A stretch of DNA of 64,000 nucleotides. Source: Avoscillospira_A sp052117125. GTDB taxonomy: Bacteria > Bacillota > Clostridia > Oscillospirales > Oscillospiraceae. This document shows positions 1 to 8,186 of the stretch, in pieces; positions within the stretch are counted from its first letter, which is position 1, and each line of letters starts with the position of its first letter. Below the pieces are notes generated by a model. It searched no databases and was not told where the DNA came from. It was given only the letters and a program-made list of their open reading frames with translations. The position numbers and the translations under genes are program-made. The stretch is from assembly GCF_052117125.1 (NCBI RefSeq), contig NZ_JBQKJT010000001.1, forward strand, positions 248,001 to 312,000. Direction: 5' to 3'.

Positions 1-15
1 TTTCTCTTTGGCCAT
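1..15 (-). CDS. 5' end of a leftward gene (starts MAKEK, off the window)
   Basis: Only the start codon and four codons (M-A-K-E-K) lie inside the window. The start is supported by an AAAGGATG Shine-Dalgarno about 11 nt upstream and an extended -10 box further up. Five residues do not identify a family: several proteins, including some EF-Tu and RadA, begin this way. The tuf gene at 39813-41018 begins MAKQK, so this is not a copy of that start. Confidence 0.4.
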
Positions 16-34
16 GGTGATAATTCCATCCTTT

Positions 35-51
35 CGGGGGAAAGACCCCCG
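35..51 (-). other. leader hairpin
   Basis: A CGGGGG / CCCCCG inverted repeat with a 5-nt loop lies between the putative promoter and the start of the leftward gene at position 15. It would be a hairpin in the 5' leader. No role can be assigned. Confidence 0.35.
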
Positions 52-73
52 GTATTTTTCAAATCAGTGTCTA

Positions 74-81
74 CTATTATA
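74..81 (-). promoter_or_regulatory. extended -10 promoter for the leftward edge gene
   Basis: On the minus strand the sequence contains TATAAT (76-81) preceded by an extended -10 TG. A TTGACA (89-94) sits only 7 nt upstream, too close to be its -35 box, so the call rests on the extended -10 alone. Confidence 0.4.
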
Positions 82-137
82 ACACGTCTGTCAATCCCTG
101 CATAGGATAAACTACCATTTTCGCAGGAGGTAGCGCC

Positions 138-434
138 ATGGGAAGCGAGCTGCATTTTTACATTCACATGAAGCCCGGAGAGCGGGTGGAGACCGATCTG
201 ACCCTGCCGCCGGACAGCGGCGCCATACTCACCGGTGTGGTGAGGCGGGCCGACGGACGGCCGGCCGCCGACGCGGTGGTTCTGGCGTTGGATGGGGAGA
301 CGGGAGAGCCCCGCTGCCACTGTGTCACCGGCTGGGATGGGCGGTATGTTCTGGGGCCTCTGTCCCCTGCCCTCTATGAACTGTGTGTCCACGACGGCAG
401 CGCCCCGGTCCGCACCGTGGACCTGTCCCTTTGA
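138..434 (+). CDS. small carboxypeptidase-regulatory-like (beta-sandwich) protein
   Basis: This is a 98-residue protein preceded by a strong AGGAGG Shine-Dalgarno. Its pattern is typical of the CarboxypepD_reg / DUF4198-like fold: SGAILTGVVRRADGRPAADA, then DGRYVLGPLSPALYELCV, the usual G-x-V-x-x-x-x-G-x-P-x-x-x-A-x-V and D-G-x-Y-x-x-x-x-L-x-P-G-x-Y strands. No signal peptide or membrane segment is visible, so it is probably cytoplasmic or part of a larger assembly. The next gene starts 12 nt downstream, so the two are likely co-transcribed. The function is unknown; the domain assignment is from pattern recognition only. Confidence 0.65.
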   Translation: MGSELHFYIHMKPGERVETDLTLPPDSGAILTGVVRRADGRPAADAVVLALDGETGEPRCHCVTGWDGRYVLGPLSPALYELCVHDGSAPVRTVDLSL

Positions 435-446
435 AGGGAGGATGCT

Positions 447-614
447 ATGGAGCCATATACCATTGTTCTGGACCCGACGGCGGCGGCCTTTTATGAACAG
501 GTGGCTGTCTGGACGGGCCGCAGCGTGGAGCAGGTCCTGGCCGACGCGCTGTTCAAGCTGGCCGGAGAACTGTCTCTGGAGGCGCTGCACCGGAAAAATA
601 CGCCGGGCCGTTGA
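447..614 (+). CDS. 55-residue hypothetical protein
   Basis: An ATG with a GAAGGGAGG Shine-Dalgarno opens a 55-codon frame ending in TGA at 612-614. The product begins MEPYTIVLDPTAAAFYEQVA and has a helical centre (SVEQVLADALFKLAGELSLEAL), reminiscent of ribbon-helix-helix or antitoxin-like small proteins, although I cannot match it to a family. It follows the 98-residue gene by 12 nt and so probably shares its mRNA. Its stop codon is inside the -35 box of the downstream serine dehydratase promoter. Confidence 0.55.
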   Translation: MEPYTIVLDPTAAAFYEQVAVWTGRSVEQVLADALFKLAGELSLEALHRKNTPGR

Positions 615-639
615 GTTCCCCCGCGGAATTTGGTATACT
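611..639 (+). promoter_or_regulatory. promoter of L-serine dehydratase
   Basis: TTGAGT (611-616), 17-nt spacer and TATACT (634-639) with an extended TG one base before it. The -35 box contains the TGA stop of the preceding 55-codon gene. Confidence 0.7.
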
Positions 640-674
640 ATACGGTATAGCCTTATACGAAGGGAACGAGCGAT

Positions 675-1892
675 ATGAAGTCCATCCGCGATCTCTATAA
701 GATCGGTAAAGGCCCGTCCAGCTCCCATACCATTGGACCGGAGCGGGCGGCCCACCTGTTGAAAGAGCGATATCCCGACGCCGACCGATACACGGTGGTG
801 CTGTACGGTTCTCTGTCCAAGACGGGCCAGGGCCACGGCACCGACCGGGTGCTCCATACGGTCCTGTCCCCCACGCCCACGGAGATTGTCTTTTCCGATG
901 AGCCTCTGGGGCAGACCTATACCCATCCCAACACCATGGACCTGTACGCCTGGCACGGCGAGGAACGTTCTCCCCGTCTGCGGGTGGAGAGCATCGGCGG
1001 CGGCGATATCCGGGTGGAGGGCTGCGCGGACATGGAGCCGCCGGAGGTGTACCCGGAAAATTCCTTTGCGGAGATTGCGGACTTCTGCCGTCTGCGGAAT
1101 CTGACGCTGTGGGAATATGTGGAGATCAACGAGGGACCGGAAATCTGGGATTTTCTGGCCGTCATCTGGCAGACCATGCAGAAGGCCATCGACGCAGGCA
1201 TTGCCACCGAAGGCGTGCTGCCCGGCGGCCTGGGGGTGGAGCGGAAAGCGAAAACCCTCTATGAAAAGGTCATTGAAAACGAATTCACGGCCCTGCGGGA
1301 ATGCCGCATTGTCAGCGCTTACGCCTACGCCGTCAGCGAGCAGAACGCCGACTGCGGCACCATCGTCACGGCGCCCACCTGCGGCGCCTGCGGCGTACTG
1401 CCGGCAGTGCTGCGGTATCTGAAGGAGCGGCGGCGGCTCACCGATGAAAAGGTGTTGCAGGCGTTGGCGGTGGCGGGCCTGTTCGGCTCTCTCATCAAAC
1501 GCAACGCGTCCATTTCCGGAGCGGAGTGCGGCTGTCAGGCGGAAATCGGTTCGGCCTGCGCCATGGCGGCGGCGGCGGCCTGTGTCCTGTGCGATCTCAA
1601 CACGGCCCAGACCCAGTACGCGGCGGAAATCGCGTTGGAGCACCATCTGGGATTGACCTGTGACCCCATCTGCGGCCTGGTGCAGATTCCCTGCATCGAA
1701 CGCAACGCCGTGGCGGCGTCCCGGGCGTTGAACTGTCTCAATCTGGCCTTTTTCCTGTCGGATTCCCAGCGGATCACCTTTGACATGGTGGTTAAGACCA
1801 TGTATGAGACGGGCATCCACCTGTCCCAGCAGTACCGGGAAACGGCGGAAGGCGGCCTTGCCAAGCTGTACGACCGCCGCTCCCGCCGGTGA
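675..1892 (+). CDS. sdaA: L-serine ammonia-lyase (serine dehydratase), iron-sulfur type, single chain
   Basis: The enzyme deaminates L-serine to pyruvate and ammonia, feeding fermentation. The 405-residue chain joins the beta domain (N-terminal KGPSSSHTIGPERAAHLL at about residues 12-29) and the alpha domain, as in E. coli SdaA, whereas many clostridia and bacilli split these into two genes. Cysteines expected to hold the [4Fe-4S] cluster are seen in TAPTCGACG (C236, C239), GAECGCQAE (C285, C287) and CDPICG (C329, C333). The start is the ATG 36 nt after a consensus-like promoter, with a weak AAGGGA Shine-Dalgarno. A bidirectional terminator follows, so the gene forms its own unit. The family is certain; that it acts only on serine is inferred. 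Confidence 0.93.
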   Translation: MKSIRDLYKIGKGPSSSHTIGPERAAHLLKERYPDADRYTVVLYGSLSKTGQGHGTDRVLHTVLSPTPTEIVFSDEPLGQTYTHPNTMDLYAWHGEERSPRLRVESIGGGDIRVEGCADMEPPEVYPENSFAEIADFCRLRNLTLWEYVEINEGPEIWDFLAVIWQTMQKAIDAGIATEGVLPGGLGVERKAKTLYEKVIENEFTALRECRIVSAYAYAVSEQNADCGTIVTAPTCGACGVLPAVLRYLKERRRLTDEKVLQALAVAGLFGSLIKRNASISGAECGCQAEIGSACAMAAAAACVLCDLNTAQTQYAAEIALEHHLGLTCDPICGLVQIPCIERNAVAASRALNCLNLAFFLSDSQRITFDMVVKTMYETGIHLSQQYRETAEGGLAKLYDRRSRR

Positions 1893-1936
1893 ATGGCCCA
1901 GCAGCGCCAACGAAGCGGCAGCAAAGCCCCAAAAAC

Positions 1937-1984
1937 AAACGTATGACTGGAGTTTGACACTCTCCAGTCATACGTTTTCTTTTT
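1937..1984. terminator. bidirectional intrinsic terminator
   Basis: Perfect 16-bp inverted repeat (AAACGTATGACTGGAG, 1937-1952, and its complement 1962-1977) followed by CTTTTTT on the plus strand. The minus strand also ends in a T-rich tract. It separates sdaA from the convergent GGDEF gene. Confidence 0.85.
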
Positions 1985-2021
1985 TGCAATTTGGGTGCTG
2001 CCCTGTCCCATGGGGAACCGG

Positions 2022-3362
2022 TCATTCCCGGCAGATCTGGCCTTTCAGCCGCCGGTAATGCTTGTCGTCGTACATGGCCTGGTCGGCCTGGGACAGCAGG
2101 GCGTAAAAACTGTCGCCCACCCGTTCCTTCCAGACGTAGCCCATGGCCATGTCCACGCGGCCCTCCTGATCGCCTACGGCCTGGACAATGGCATTGAAGG
2201 TCAACTGGTCCACGTCCTCACAGAGGACCATGAACTCGTCGCCGCCCAGCCGGTACACCGGCCGTCCCTGGCACCGCTCGGTCAGGAATTGGAAGGCCCG
2301 GCACAGCAGGGCGTCGCCGTGCTCATGGCCCAGGGTGTCATTGATGTGTTTCAGACCCATAACGTCACAGTAGAGAATGCCCACGCTCTCCTCCGGGTCC
2401 ATCTGCTCCAGGGTCCGGGCCAGACCGTGGCGGTTCCGCGCGCCGGTGAGCTGATCGTAATAGCTCATGCGCTCCAGCCGTCCCAGCAGGTCCCGCCGGT
2501 GGAACATGCACAGGATAAAATTGCTCATGATATCCAGAATGGTGGAGATGTGATACAGGTTGTTGATGGGCGGATTGTCCATGCCGAAGAAGCCCAGAAT
2601 CCGCTCATGGCTCACGATGGGACAGGCGATCAGGCTGCGGACGCCCTTGGGGTGCAGCATATGGTACAACGCCGGTTCCCGCTCCCGGATGTCCTCCACA
2701 TCGTAGAGAACCACATGCTCGCCCCGGTGAAACGCCTGGTACCAGCGCTCCACCACCTCCCAGGGCACCGCCTGGAGGTCGGCCAGCTGGGATTTCACGC
2801 CCGGCCTGCACCATTCATAGGTGTTTTTCACGCTGCCGCCTTCGGTCCCCTCAAAGATGTACATGCGGTCGCCGCCCAGCTTGCCGCCCATATAGCTGAG
2901 GAACGCCTGGACCGGTTCCTCCTCCTCGTCGTAGCAGCTCAACGCCACCCGCAGCGCCTCGTTGAGCAACTGCTCGTTGCTTTCATAGGACCGGATGGTG
3001 TTCTTCTGCTGGGCCTCGGTGCTCATGTCGAAGGACAGCTCCACCCGAACCCGCCGGTCCCCCTGGCGCACCATGGTATCCTTGACGGCAAAATGGCGCT
3101 GCAAGCCGGGATTATAGTAGACCCACTCATAAAACGCCCCGCATTGGAGCTTGTCGTTGGTGCAGAAGGGACAGGGCGTATCGCGGCCCTGGAGCAGTGC
3201 GTAGCACTTCTCCCCTTCCAGCGGCTCGTCCGGCTCCAGGCCGAAGCAGCGGCGGCCCTGCTGATTCATATAACACAGCTCGTATGTGTCCATATCGGCC
3301 ATATAGACAATCTCATGGAGAGGTTCAAAAAACCTCTTCATCCCTTCCAGTTGCGATTCCAT
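2022..3362 (-). CDS. diguanylate cyclase with N-terminal PAS-like and GAF-like domains
   Basis: The 446-residue protein should make cyclic di-GMP from two GTP. An N-terminal PAS-like segment (about 1-130) carries KCYALLQGRDTPCPFCTND with C53, C64 and C67; a GAF-like middle (about 135-300) follows; the GGDEF domain (about 305-446) has DQLTGARNR and an intact RLGGDEF signature at 373-377. There is no membrane segment, so it is probably cytoplasmic. I set the start at 3362 because a GGGGG-rich Shine-Dalgarno precedes that ATG and a promoter lies upstream; a longer in-frame extension to 3539 would run through the promoter. It is related in design to the large GGDEF-EAL protein nearby. The ligand sensed by the PAS and GAF parts is unknown. 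Confidence 0.88.
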   Translation of the reverse strand: MESQLEGMKRFFEPLHEIVYMADMDTYELCYMNQQGRRCFGLEPDEPLEGEKCYALLQGRDTPCPFCTNDKLQCGAFYEWVYYNPGLQRHFAVKDTMVRQGDRRVRVELSFDMSTEAQQKNTIRSYESNEQLLNEALRVALSCYDEEEEPVQAFLSYMGGKLGGDRMYIFEGTEGGSVKNTYEWCRPGVKSQLADLQAVPWEVVERWYQAFHRGEHVVLYDVEDIREREPALYHMLHPKGVRSLIACPIVSHERILGFFGMDNPPINNLYHISTILDIMSNFILCMFHRRDLLGRLERMSYYDQLTGARNRHGLARTLEQMDPEESVGILYCDVMGLKHINDTLGHEHGDALLCRAFQFLTERCQGRPVYRLGGDEFMVLCEDVDQLTFNAIVQAVGDQEGRVDMAMGYVWKERVGDSFYALLSQADQAMYDDKHYRRLKGQICRE

Positions 3363-3440
3363 GATACGCCCCCTGACATTCCGTAAGACCGTTCGGTCTT
3401 CCGTTCCCCCACCGCGGCAACGCCGCGGAATCTTTATTTC

Positions 3441-3469
3441 ATTATAAACGACAGCGCGGAAAAAAGCAA
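3441..3469 (-). promoter_or_regulatory. promoter of the 2022-3362 diguanylate cyclase
   Basis: On the minus strand TTGCTT (3464-3469), 17-nt spacer and TATAAT (3441-3446). It places transcription start about 70 nt before the ATG at 3362 and excludes the longer reading of that gene. Confidence 0.65.
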
Positions 3470-3503
3470 ACCCGGATACATTGTTCCGACGGTCCGTTCC
3501 CCG

Positions 3504-3548
3504 AAAAAACCGCGCCGCACCGGACCGTGGAAACGGCACGGGCGGCGC
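3504..3548 (-). terminator. probable terminator after the PAS-GGDEF gene
   Basis: Minus-strand stem GCGCCGC / GCGGCGC (3542-3548 and 3512-3518) enclosing a smaller CCGT / ACGG stem and followed by TTTTTT. It lies just downstream of the stop codon at 3558. Confidence 0.6.
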
Positions 3549-3557
3549 AGCGGACGG

Positions 3558-4925
3558 TCAATCCAGGCAGCGGAGGATATGGCGGCCCTTTTGGCTGCGT
3601 TTCACCTCGTAGAGGACCTCGTCGGCCATCTGGTACAGCTCGGCAAAGGTCCGGCGGCGGCTGCCGCAGACGCCGCCCACCGACAGGGTGGACCGGGCCG
3701 CCGGCCAGTGGCGCAGCATGGTCTGACGGTACTCCTCGATGAGCGCGTCCAGCTTATGCCGCATGGGTTCCTCGTCGCCGCAGCCCGGGGCAAAGACGGC
3801 GAATTCATCACCGCCCACCCGGCAGACCACATCACTTTTGCGGAACCGCTCCTGCAGCAGTCGGGCCACGGTGCAGAGGGCCCGGTCGCCCTCCTCATGG
3901 CCGTACAGGTCGTTGACCTGCTTGAAGTTATCCAAATCCAGCATCAGAAACAGGTACCGCTCCGCCTGCTGCATCTGCTGCTCCATGCGGAGCCGGCCGC
4001 CCTTGCGGTTGTAGATGCCGGTGAGGGGGTCCGTCACAGCCTCGGTCTCCAGCGTGGCCTGGGCCTGCATCTGCCGGGTGATATCGATGATCACGCTGAT
4101 GACGGCGTCCCGGCCATCGGCGGACAGGGTCCGCCGTCCGATGTCGTGAATCCACAGGTAGGAACCGTCCTTTTTCTGCATCCGGTACTGAATCTCATAC
4201 TGATCGCCCAGATTGGGGATGGTCGCCATCTCCCGGTTGACGTATTCCCGGTCGTCGGGATGGATGCTGTTGAGGATGCAGCCGTTGATCCCCTGCTCAA
4301 ATTCCTCGCAGCTGTCGTATCCCATCATGCGCAGCATCCGCTCGTTGGCCACATACAGGGGAAAGCCCTCCTCCATGTATCCGCCGAGGATGCCGCCGGG
4401 CATGATCTGCCCGATGATTTCCAGCAGGTCCAGCCGCGTCTCCCGGCTCAGGGATTCCACGCCCCGGGAGAGGAATTTCAGGGGGATGAACTCTCCATCC
4501 TCCATATAGAGGCTGGCTTCGGAGGCGTGGAGCGTCTGAATCCGCAGGCCGCCGGTCTGACGGTAGACGGCGGCGGTGACCCGCATGGGATACCGGGCCT
4601 GCTGGCCGTCGGGCAGGGTCACGATGGTTTCCATGTTGCAGAAGCAGTCCCAGACGCCCTCCACCCGCTGCCGTTGGGTAAAATTGGTGAGGGAAAAGCG
4701 GATGGGCTGTTCCAGGGTGGAAAATTCCTCTTCCAGCAGCTGCCGGAAGGCGGTTTTGTCCAGGGCCACCTCCCCTTCGCCGGAACCGATGCTGATAATC
4801 CCCTCGTCCACCAGCTCCAGGGTACCCGCCAGATCACGCCGCGTCAGATAGCGGCGGAAAAACTCCTCCAGCAGGGCCCGTACCGGTTCGGTTCCGGCGG
4901 ACCGTTCCTCAGATTCCTGCGCCAT
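3558..4925 (-). CDS. diguanylate cyclase with SnoaL-like and PAS domains
   Basis: The 455-residue protein has an N-terminal SnoaL / DUF4440-like segment (about 10-140: helix, then EGIISIGSGEG and MRVTAAVYRQTGG). A PAS fold with PAC follows (about 165-285: FPLYVANERMLRMMGYDSCEEF, then YRMQKKDGSYLWIHDIGRR), then a GGDEF domain (about 300-455) with an intact RVGGDEF at 371-375. It should synthesise cyclic di-GMP in response to an unknown small signal. Its ATG lies inside the end of the preceding GGDEF-EAL gene (17-nt overlap), so the two are translationally coupled and share the promoter at 8056-8085. No membrane segments are seen. Confidence 0.87.
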   Translation of the reverse strand: MAQESEERSAGTEPVRALLEEFFRRYLTRRDLAGTLELVDEGIISIGSGEGEVALDKTAFRQLLEEEFSTLEQPIRFSLTNFTQRQRVEGVWDCFCNMETIVTLPDGQQARYPMRVTAAVYRQTGGLRIQTLHASEASLYMEDGEFIPLKFLSRGVESLSRETRLDLLEIIGQIMPGGILGGYMEEGFPLYVANERMLRMMGYDSCEEFEQGINGCILNSIHPDDREYVNREMATIPNLGDQYEIQYRMQKKDGSYLWIHDIGRRTLSADGRDAVISVIIDITRQMQAQATLETEAVTDPLTGIYNRKGGRLRMEQQMQQAERYLFLMLDLDNFKQVNDLYGHEEGDRALCTVARLLQERFRKSDVVCRVGGDEFAVFAPGCGDEEPMRHKLDALIEEYRQTMLRHWPAARSTLSVGGVCGSRRRTFAELYQMADEVLYEVKRSQKGRHILRCLD

Positions 4926-7900
4926 GGGCGTCGCCCCCTTCTTCGGTCTGCTCGCCGCTGCGGCTGATGAGCCGGTACACGTCGCTGAGCTCCATGGGGC
5001 GGTAGTAGTAATAGCCCTGGATCAGGTCGCAGCCCGTATTGCGAATGATCTCGTTTTCATCGGCCCGTTCCACGCCTTCCATACAGACGGTTTTGCCGAA
5101 CTGGTGGCAGGCGAAGACGATACTGCGGATAAAATTCATCTTGGCTTCCGATTCGGTGACCTCCATCACCAGGGACCGGTCCAGCTTGATGATGCTGGAC
5201 GGATATTGCAGCAGCATCCGCAAAGACGAGTAGCCGCTGCCGAAGTCGTCCAGCGCGATGCGCATGCCGAGATTCTGGCAGGCGCCCACGAAGTCCAGGA
5301 GCTTTTCCGGCTCCTCGTCCAGGCAGCTCTCTGTCAGCTCGGCCACCAGGCCGCTGCCGCACAGGCCGTATTTTTCGAGGATTTTGGCCATTTCCGGCAG
5401 CAGCAGCGGGTCCGACAGCTGCTCCAAGCTGACGTTGAAGGTCAAATAGAAGTTGGGGTCATAGGACCGCAGCCGCACGCAGGTGCAGACGGCCTGTTCA
5501 AAGACCCAGCGGCCCACCTCATGAATCATTTTTTCCTTTTCAAGGATGGGGATAAAGACGGCGGGCGACACGTCCCGATCTTCGAACCGCCACCGGAGCA
5601 GGACCTCGCCGCCCTTGGCTCTTCCGGTCTCGGCGCACACCACCGGCTGCACCACAATGCGGAAGTGCTCCATCTGGTGTTCCACATCCTGCCGCAGCGC
5701 CATGGTCATGTTGGACATCTGCCGGATGCGGCGGATGCTCTCCTCCGAGTAGTCCACGTAACACAGATTGGATTCCTGCTTGGCCACGCGAATCAGGGAG
5801 ATCATGTTTTCCAGCAGGTCCTCGGGCTTCCAGCCGGCGCTGGGGTACTCTATGACGCCGAAGGAGCAGACCTTCTGTCCGGCGACGCCCATGGCCTCGT
5901 AGCAGTCCACGGCGACGGTACGAATCTGTTCCACCAGGGCCGCCGCCCCCTCCCCCATGCACAGGGGATTGACGATGGACAGAAACCGCATGCCCTCCAG
6001 CCGGTAGAAGGACATCTTCCAGCACAGCCCCTCCATCAGGGAGTCGGTAAACCGCTTGAGGAGCCGGTCGCCGTAGGCCCGGCCCTTGGTGCTGTTGATC
6101 TCCGTCATGCCGTTGAGGGAAAAGCCGATGACCAGCGTCCGGGACCCGTCCTTGCGCAGCTCCTCCAGCTGCTGGAGGGCGGCATGCTCCCGGGGAAAGC
6201 CGGTGACCGGGTCCACCACAAAGTCGTTGTCCTGATGGGTCACGCGGCCGGAGAAGAACACCGGTTTCGTCCTGTCGGCGTTCCAGGTGAGAATGCCGTA
6301 GCAGCGAATCCATTTGCTGTTGCCGTGGGCATCCCGGACCCGATAGCGCAGGTCGTGGACCGAGCGCTTTTCCCGCATCATACTGGACAGGTCCTGCCAG
6401 TAGAGGTCCTGAAATTCCGGCGTGCTGATGCGCTTGGCCCACACCGTCAGCAGGTCCTGGACCAAATTGCTCTGGAAGCCGAAGTCGTCGCGCATGTTGT
6501 CGGAGATGTAGAACAGCCCTTTCTGCATGTCGCCCATGTAGAAGTAGCTGGAGCTGTTTTCCTGGGCCACCGACTGAACCATGGCCTCCACGTCATAGGC
6601 CGCCGTGGCCATAAAGCATTGGAGCGGCGTCTCCGGCGCGGGCTTTTCCGGCGCGGCGTCGGCAAAGTCCGCCTCCCGGACCTTCCGGCGCTCCACGCCG
6701 GGCAGACGGCTGTTCCGCCGGTAATAATCCCGTTTGTCCTGGTACATGACCTGATCGGCCTGGGTGATCAGGTCCTCCAGAATCAGCGGCTGGTCCTTGG
6801 ACCAGGTACAGCCTATGGCCATGTGGTATTCGTCCTGCCGGATGGCGTGGCGCAGCCGCCGCAGGCACCGCTCGAACGCAGCTTCCTCCACATTGGGACA
6901 CAATGCGATGAACTCGTCGCCGCCGGAGCGGTAGATGAGCTGCGTGTCCACGGACTTGCGGATCAGGTCGTAACAGTGGCGGATCATCCGGTCTCCGGCC
7001 TTATGGCCCTGGGTGTCGTTGATGCGCTTGAGGCCGGTGATATCGCAGTAGAGGACGCCGGCGGACTCCATGGACAGCCGGCCGTAGTATTCGGCCAGGG
7101 CGTTGCGGTTGAGGGCGCCGGTGAGCTGGTCGTGGTAGCTGAGCTCGTGGAGCCGTTTGAGCAGCTCCCGCCGCTTGAGCAGCGTAGAGGCGAAGTAGCC
7201 CACCACCTTCAACAGGGGGGTGATGAGACGCACCATCTCCGGATCGGGATTGTCCACGCCGAGGAAGCCGATGAGCTTGCCGTCCTCCCGGATGGGACCG
7301 GCGGTCAGAGAGCGGATGTTCTGGGGCTTGAGAATGGCGTAGGTCTCGGGATACTCCTGCCGAATCTGTTCCAGATCGGAAATCTCAATGATCTGGCTCT
7401 TGTCAAAGGATTTATACCACCAGTCCAGTGCCGGGGCCGGGACATTTTGCAGCACTTCCTTCTGGGGCGCCACACCCGGGGCGCACCACTCATAGGTATT
7501 GTCGGTGGTCTCCCCGTGAAGCTCAAAGACGTACGTCCGGTCGCAGGAGAAGGTTGTGCCGATGTAGGCCAGGAGCCGCTGTATCGATTCGTTCGGGTCT
7601 GTGGACGCGAAGATCTGCTGGAGACACTCGTTGAGGATGGTCTCACTGCGCGCGTAATAATAGGGCGTGCCGCTGGCGGCCTCCGAATCCAGATTGATGG
7701 CGATTTCCATGCGGTAGCGACGCCCGCCCGCCTCCAGCAGGCTGTCCTTGATGAGAAAGCGCTGATTGAGGACGGGGTTTATGTGGGTCCAGGAGAGGAA
7801 CTCGCCGAGACGCAGCTGATCGTTGGTACAGAAGGAGCAGGGTTCGTCGCAGCCTTGCAGCACCTGATAGCACTTGCGGCCACGGTATTCCGCATGGGAG

Positions 7901-8016
7901 CGGTATTCCAGCGCATTGCGCAGATGGCGGTTCATATAGACCAGTTCGTTGGTCTCCACGTCGGTAACGTAGACCATCTCATCCAGATTTTCAAAAAAAT
8001 TCCACTTTTCAGGCAT
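4909..8016 (-). CDS. PAS-GAF-GGDEF-PAS-GGDEF-EAL cyclic-di-GMP protein
   Basis: This 1035-residue protein can in principle both make and degrade cyclic di-GMP. In order it has a PAS-like segment with KCYQVLQGCDEPCSFCTND (C49, C56, C60, C63), a GAF-like region, an intact GGDEF (365-369, RSGGDEF), a second PAS-like region (about 500-620), a degenerate GGDEF (LEGMRF at 673-678, so no cyclase activity) and an EAL domain. The EAL domain keeps the catalytic set: ExLxR as EVLLR at 804-808, NVSLEQL, LTES, DDFGSG at 923-924, KLD, EGVE and QGYYYYRP. I start at the ATG at 8016, which has an AAGGAG Shine-Dalgarno; the in-frame ATG at 8085 lies in the -35 box of the promoter. It is first in a two-gene operon. 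Confidence 0.9.
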   Translation of the reverse strand: MPEKWNFFENLDEMVYVTDVETNELVYMNRHLRNALEYRSHAEYRGRKCYQVLQGCDEPCSFCTNDQLRLGEFLSWTHINPVLNQRFLIKDSLLEAGGRRYRMEIAINLDSEAASGTPYYYARSETILNECLQQIFASTDPNESIQRLLAYIGTTFSCDRTYVFELHGETTDNTYEWCAPGVAPQKEVLQNVPAPALDWWYKSFDKSQIIEISDLEQIRQEYPETYAILKPQNIRSLTAGPIREDGKLIGFLGVDNPDPEMVRLITPLLKVVGYFASTLLKRRELLKRLHELSYHDQLTGALNRNALAEYYGRLSMESAGVLYCDITGLKRINDTQGHKAGDRMIRHCYDLIRKSVDTQLIYRSGGDEFIALCPNVEEAAFERCLRRLRHAIRQDEYHMAIGCTWSKDQPLILEDLITQADQVMYQDKRDYYRRNSRLPGVERRKVREADFADAAPEKPAPETPLQCFMATAAYDVEAMVQSVAQENSSSYFYMGDMQKGLFYISDNMRDDFGFQSNLVQDLLTVWAKRISTPEFQDLYWQDLSSMMREKRSVHDLRYRVRDAHGNSKWIRCYGILTWNADRTKPVFFSGRVTHQDNDFVVDPVTGFPREHAALQQLEELRKDGSRTLVIGFSLNGMTEINSTKGRAYGDRLLKRFTDSLMEGLCWKMSFYRLEGMRFLSIVNPLCMGEGAAALVEQIRTVAVDCYEAMGVAGQKVCSFGVIEYPSAGWKPEDLLENMISLIRVAKQESNLCYVDYSEESIRRIRQMSNMTMALRQDVEHQMEHFRIVVQPVVCAETGRAKGGEVLLRWRFEDRDVSPAVFIPILEKEKMIHEVGRWVFEQAVCTCVRLRSYDPNFYLTFNVSLEQLSDPLLLPEMAKILEKYGLCGSGLVAELTESCLDEEPEKLLDFVGACQNLGMRIALDDFGSGYSSLRMLLQYPSSIIKLDRSLVMEVTESEAKMNFIRSIVFACHQFGKTVCMEGVERADENEIIRNTGCDLIQGYYYYRPMELSDVYRLISRSGEQTEEGGDAHGAGI

Positions 8017-8055
8017 ACCGTATCCGCTCCTTCTCTCTTCGTATGCGTATGTCTC

Positions 8056-8085
8056 ATTATACCGCAGCCACAGGCTGGAAATCAA
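8056..8085 (-). promoter_or_regulatory. promoter of the GGDEF-EAL operon
   Basis: Minus strand TTGATT (8080-8085), 18-nt spacer and TATAAT (8056-8061). It is divergent from the azlC promoter. Confidence 0.7.
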
Positions 8086-8129
8086 GGGTCCATTCCGCCC
8101 GATGGGTGCGGCGCGGCGTCAAGAGGCTA

Positions 8130-8158
8130 TTGAGAATTTATTGATGCAGTGTTATAAT
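8130..8158 (+). promoter_or_regulatory. promoter of azlCD
   Basis: TTGAGA (8130-8135), 17-nt spacer and TATAAT (8153-8158), 28 nt before the azlC ATG. The leader is therefore short, with an AGGAGG Shine-Dalgarno. Confidence 0.8.
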
Positions 8159-8186
8159 TGGAGAAATCCCCTCAGGAGGTTCCGTC

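Noticed and set aside
1..15. A second tuf gene at the left edge
   Set aside because: Only five residues (MAKEK) are available, shared with several families.
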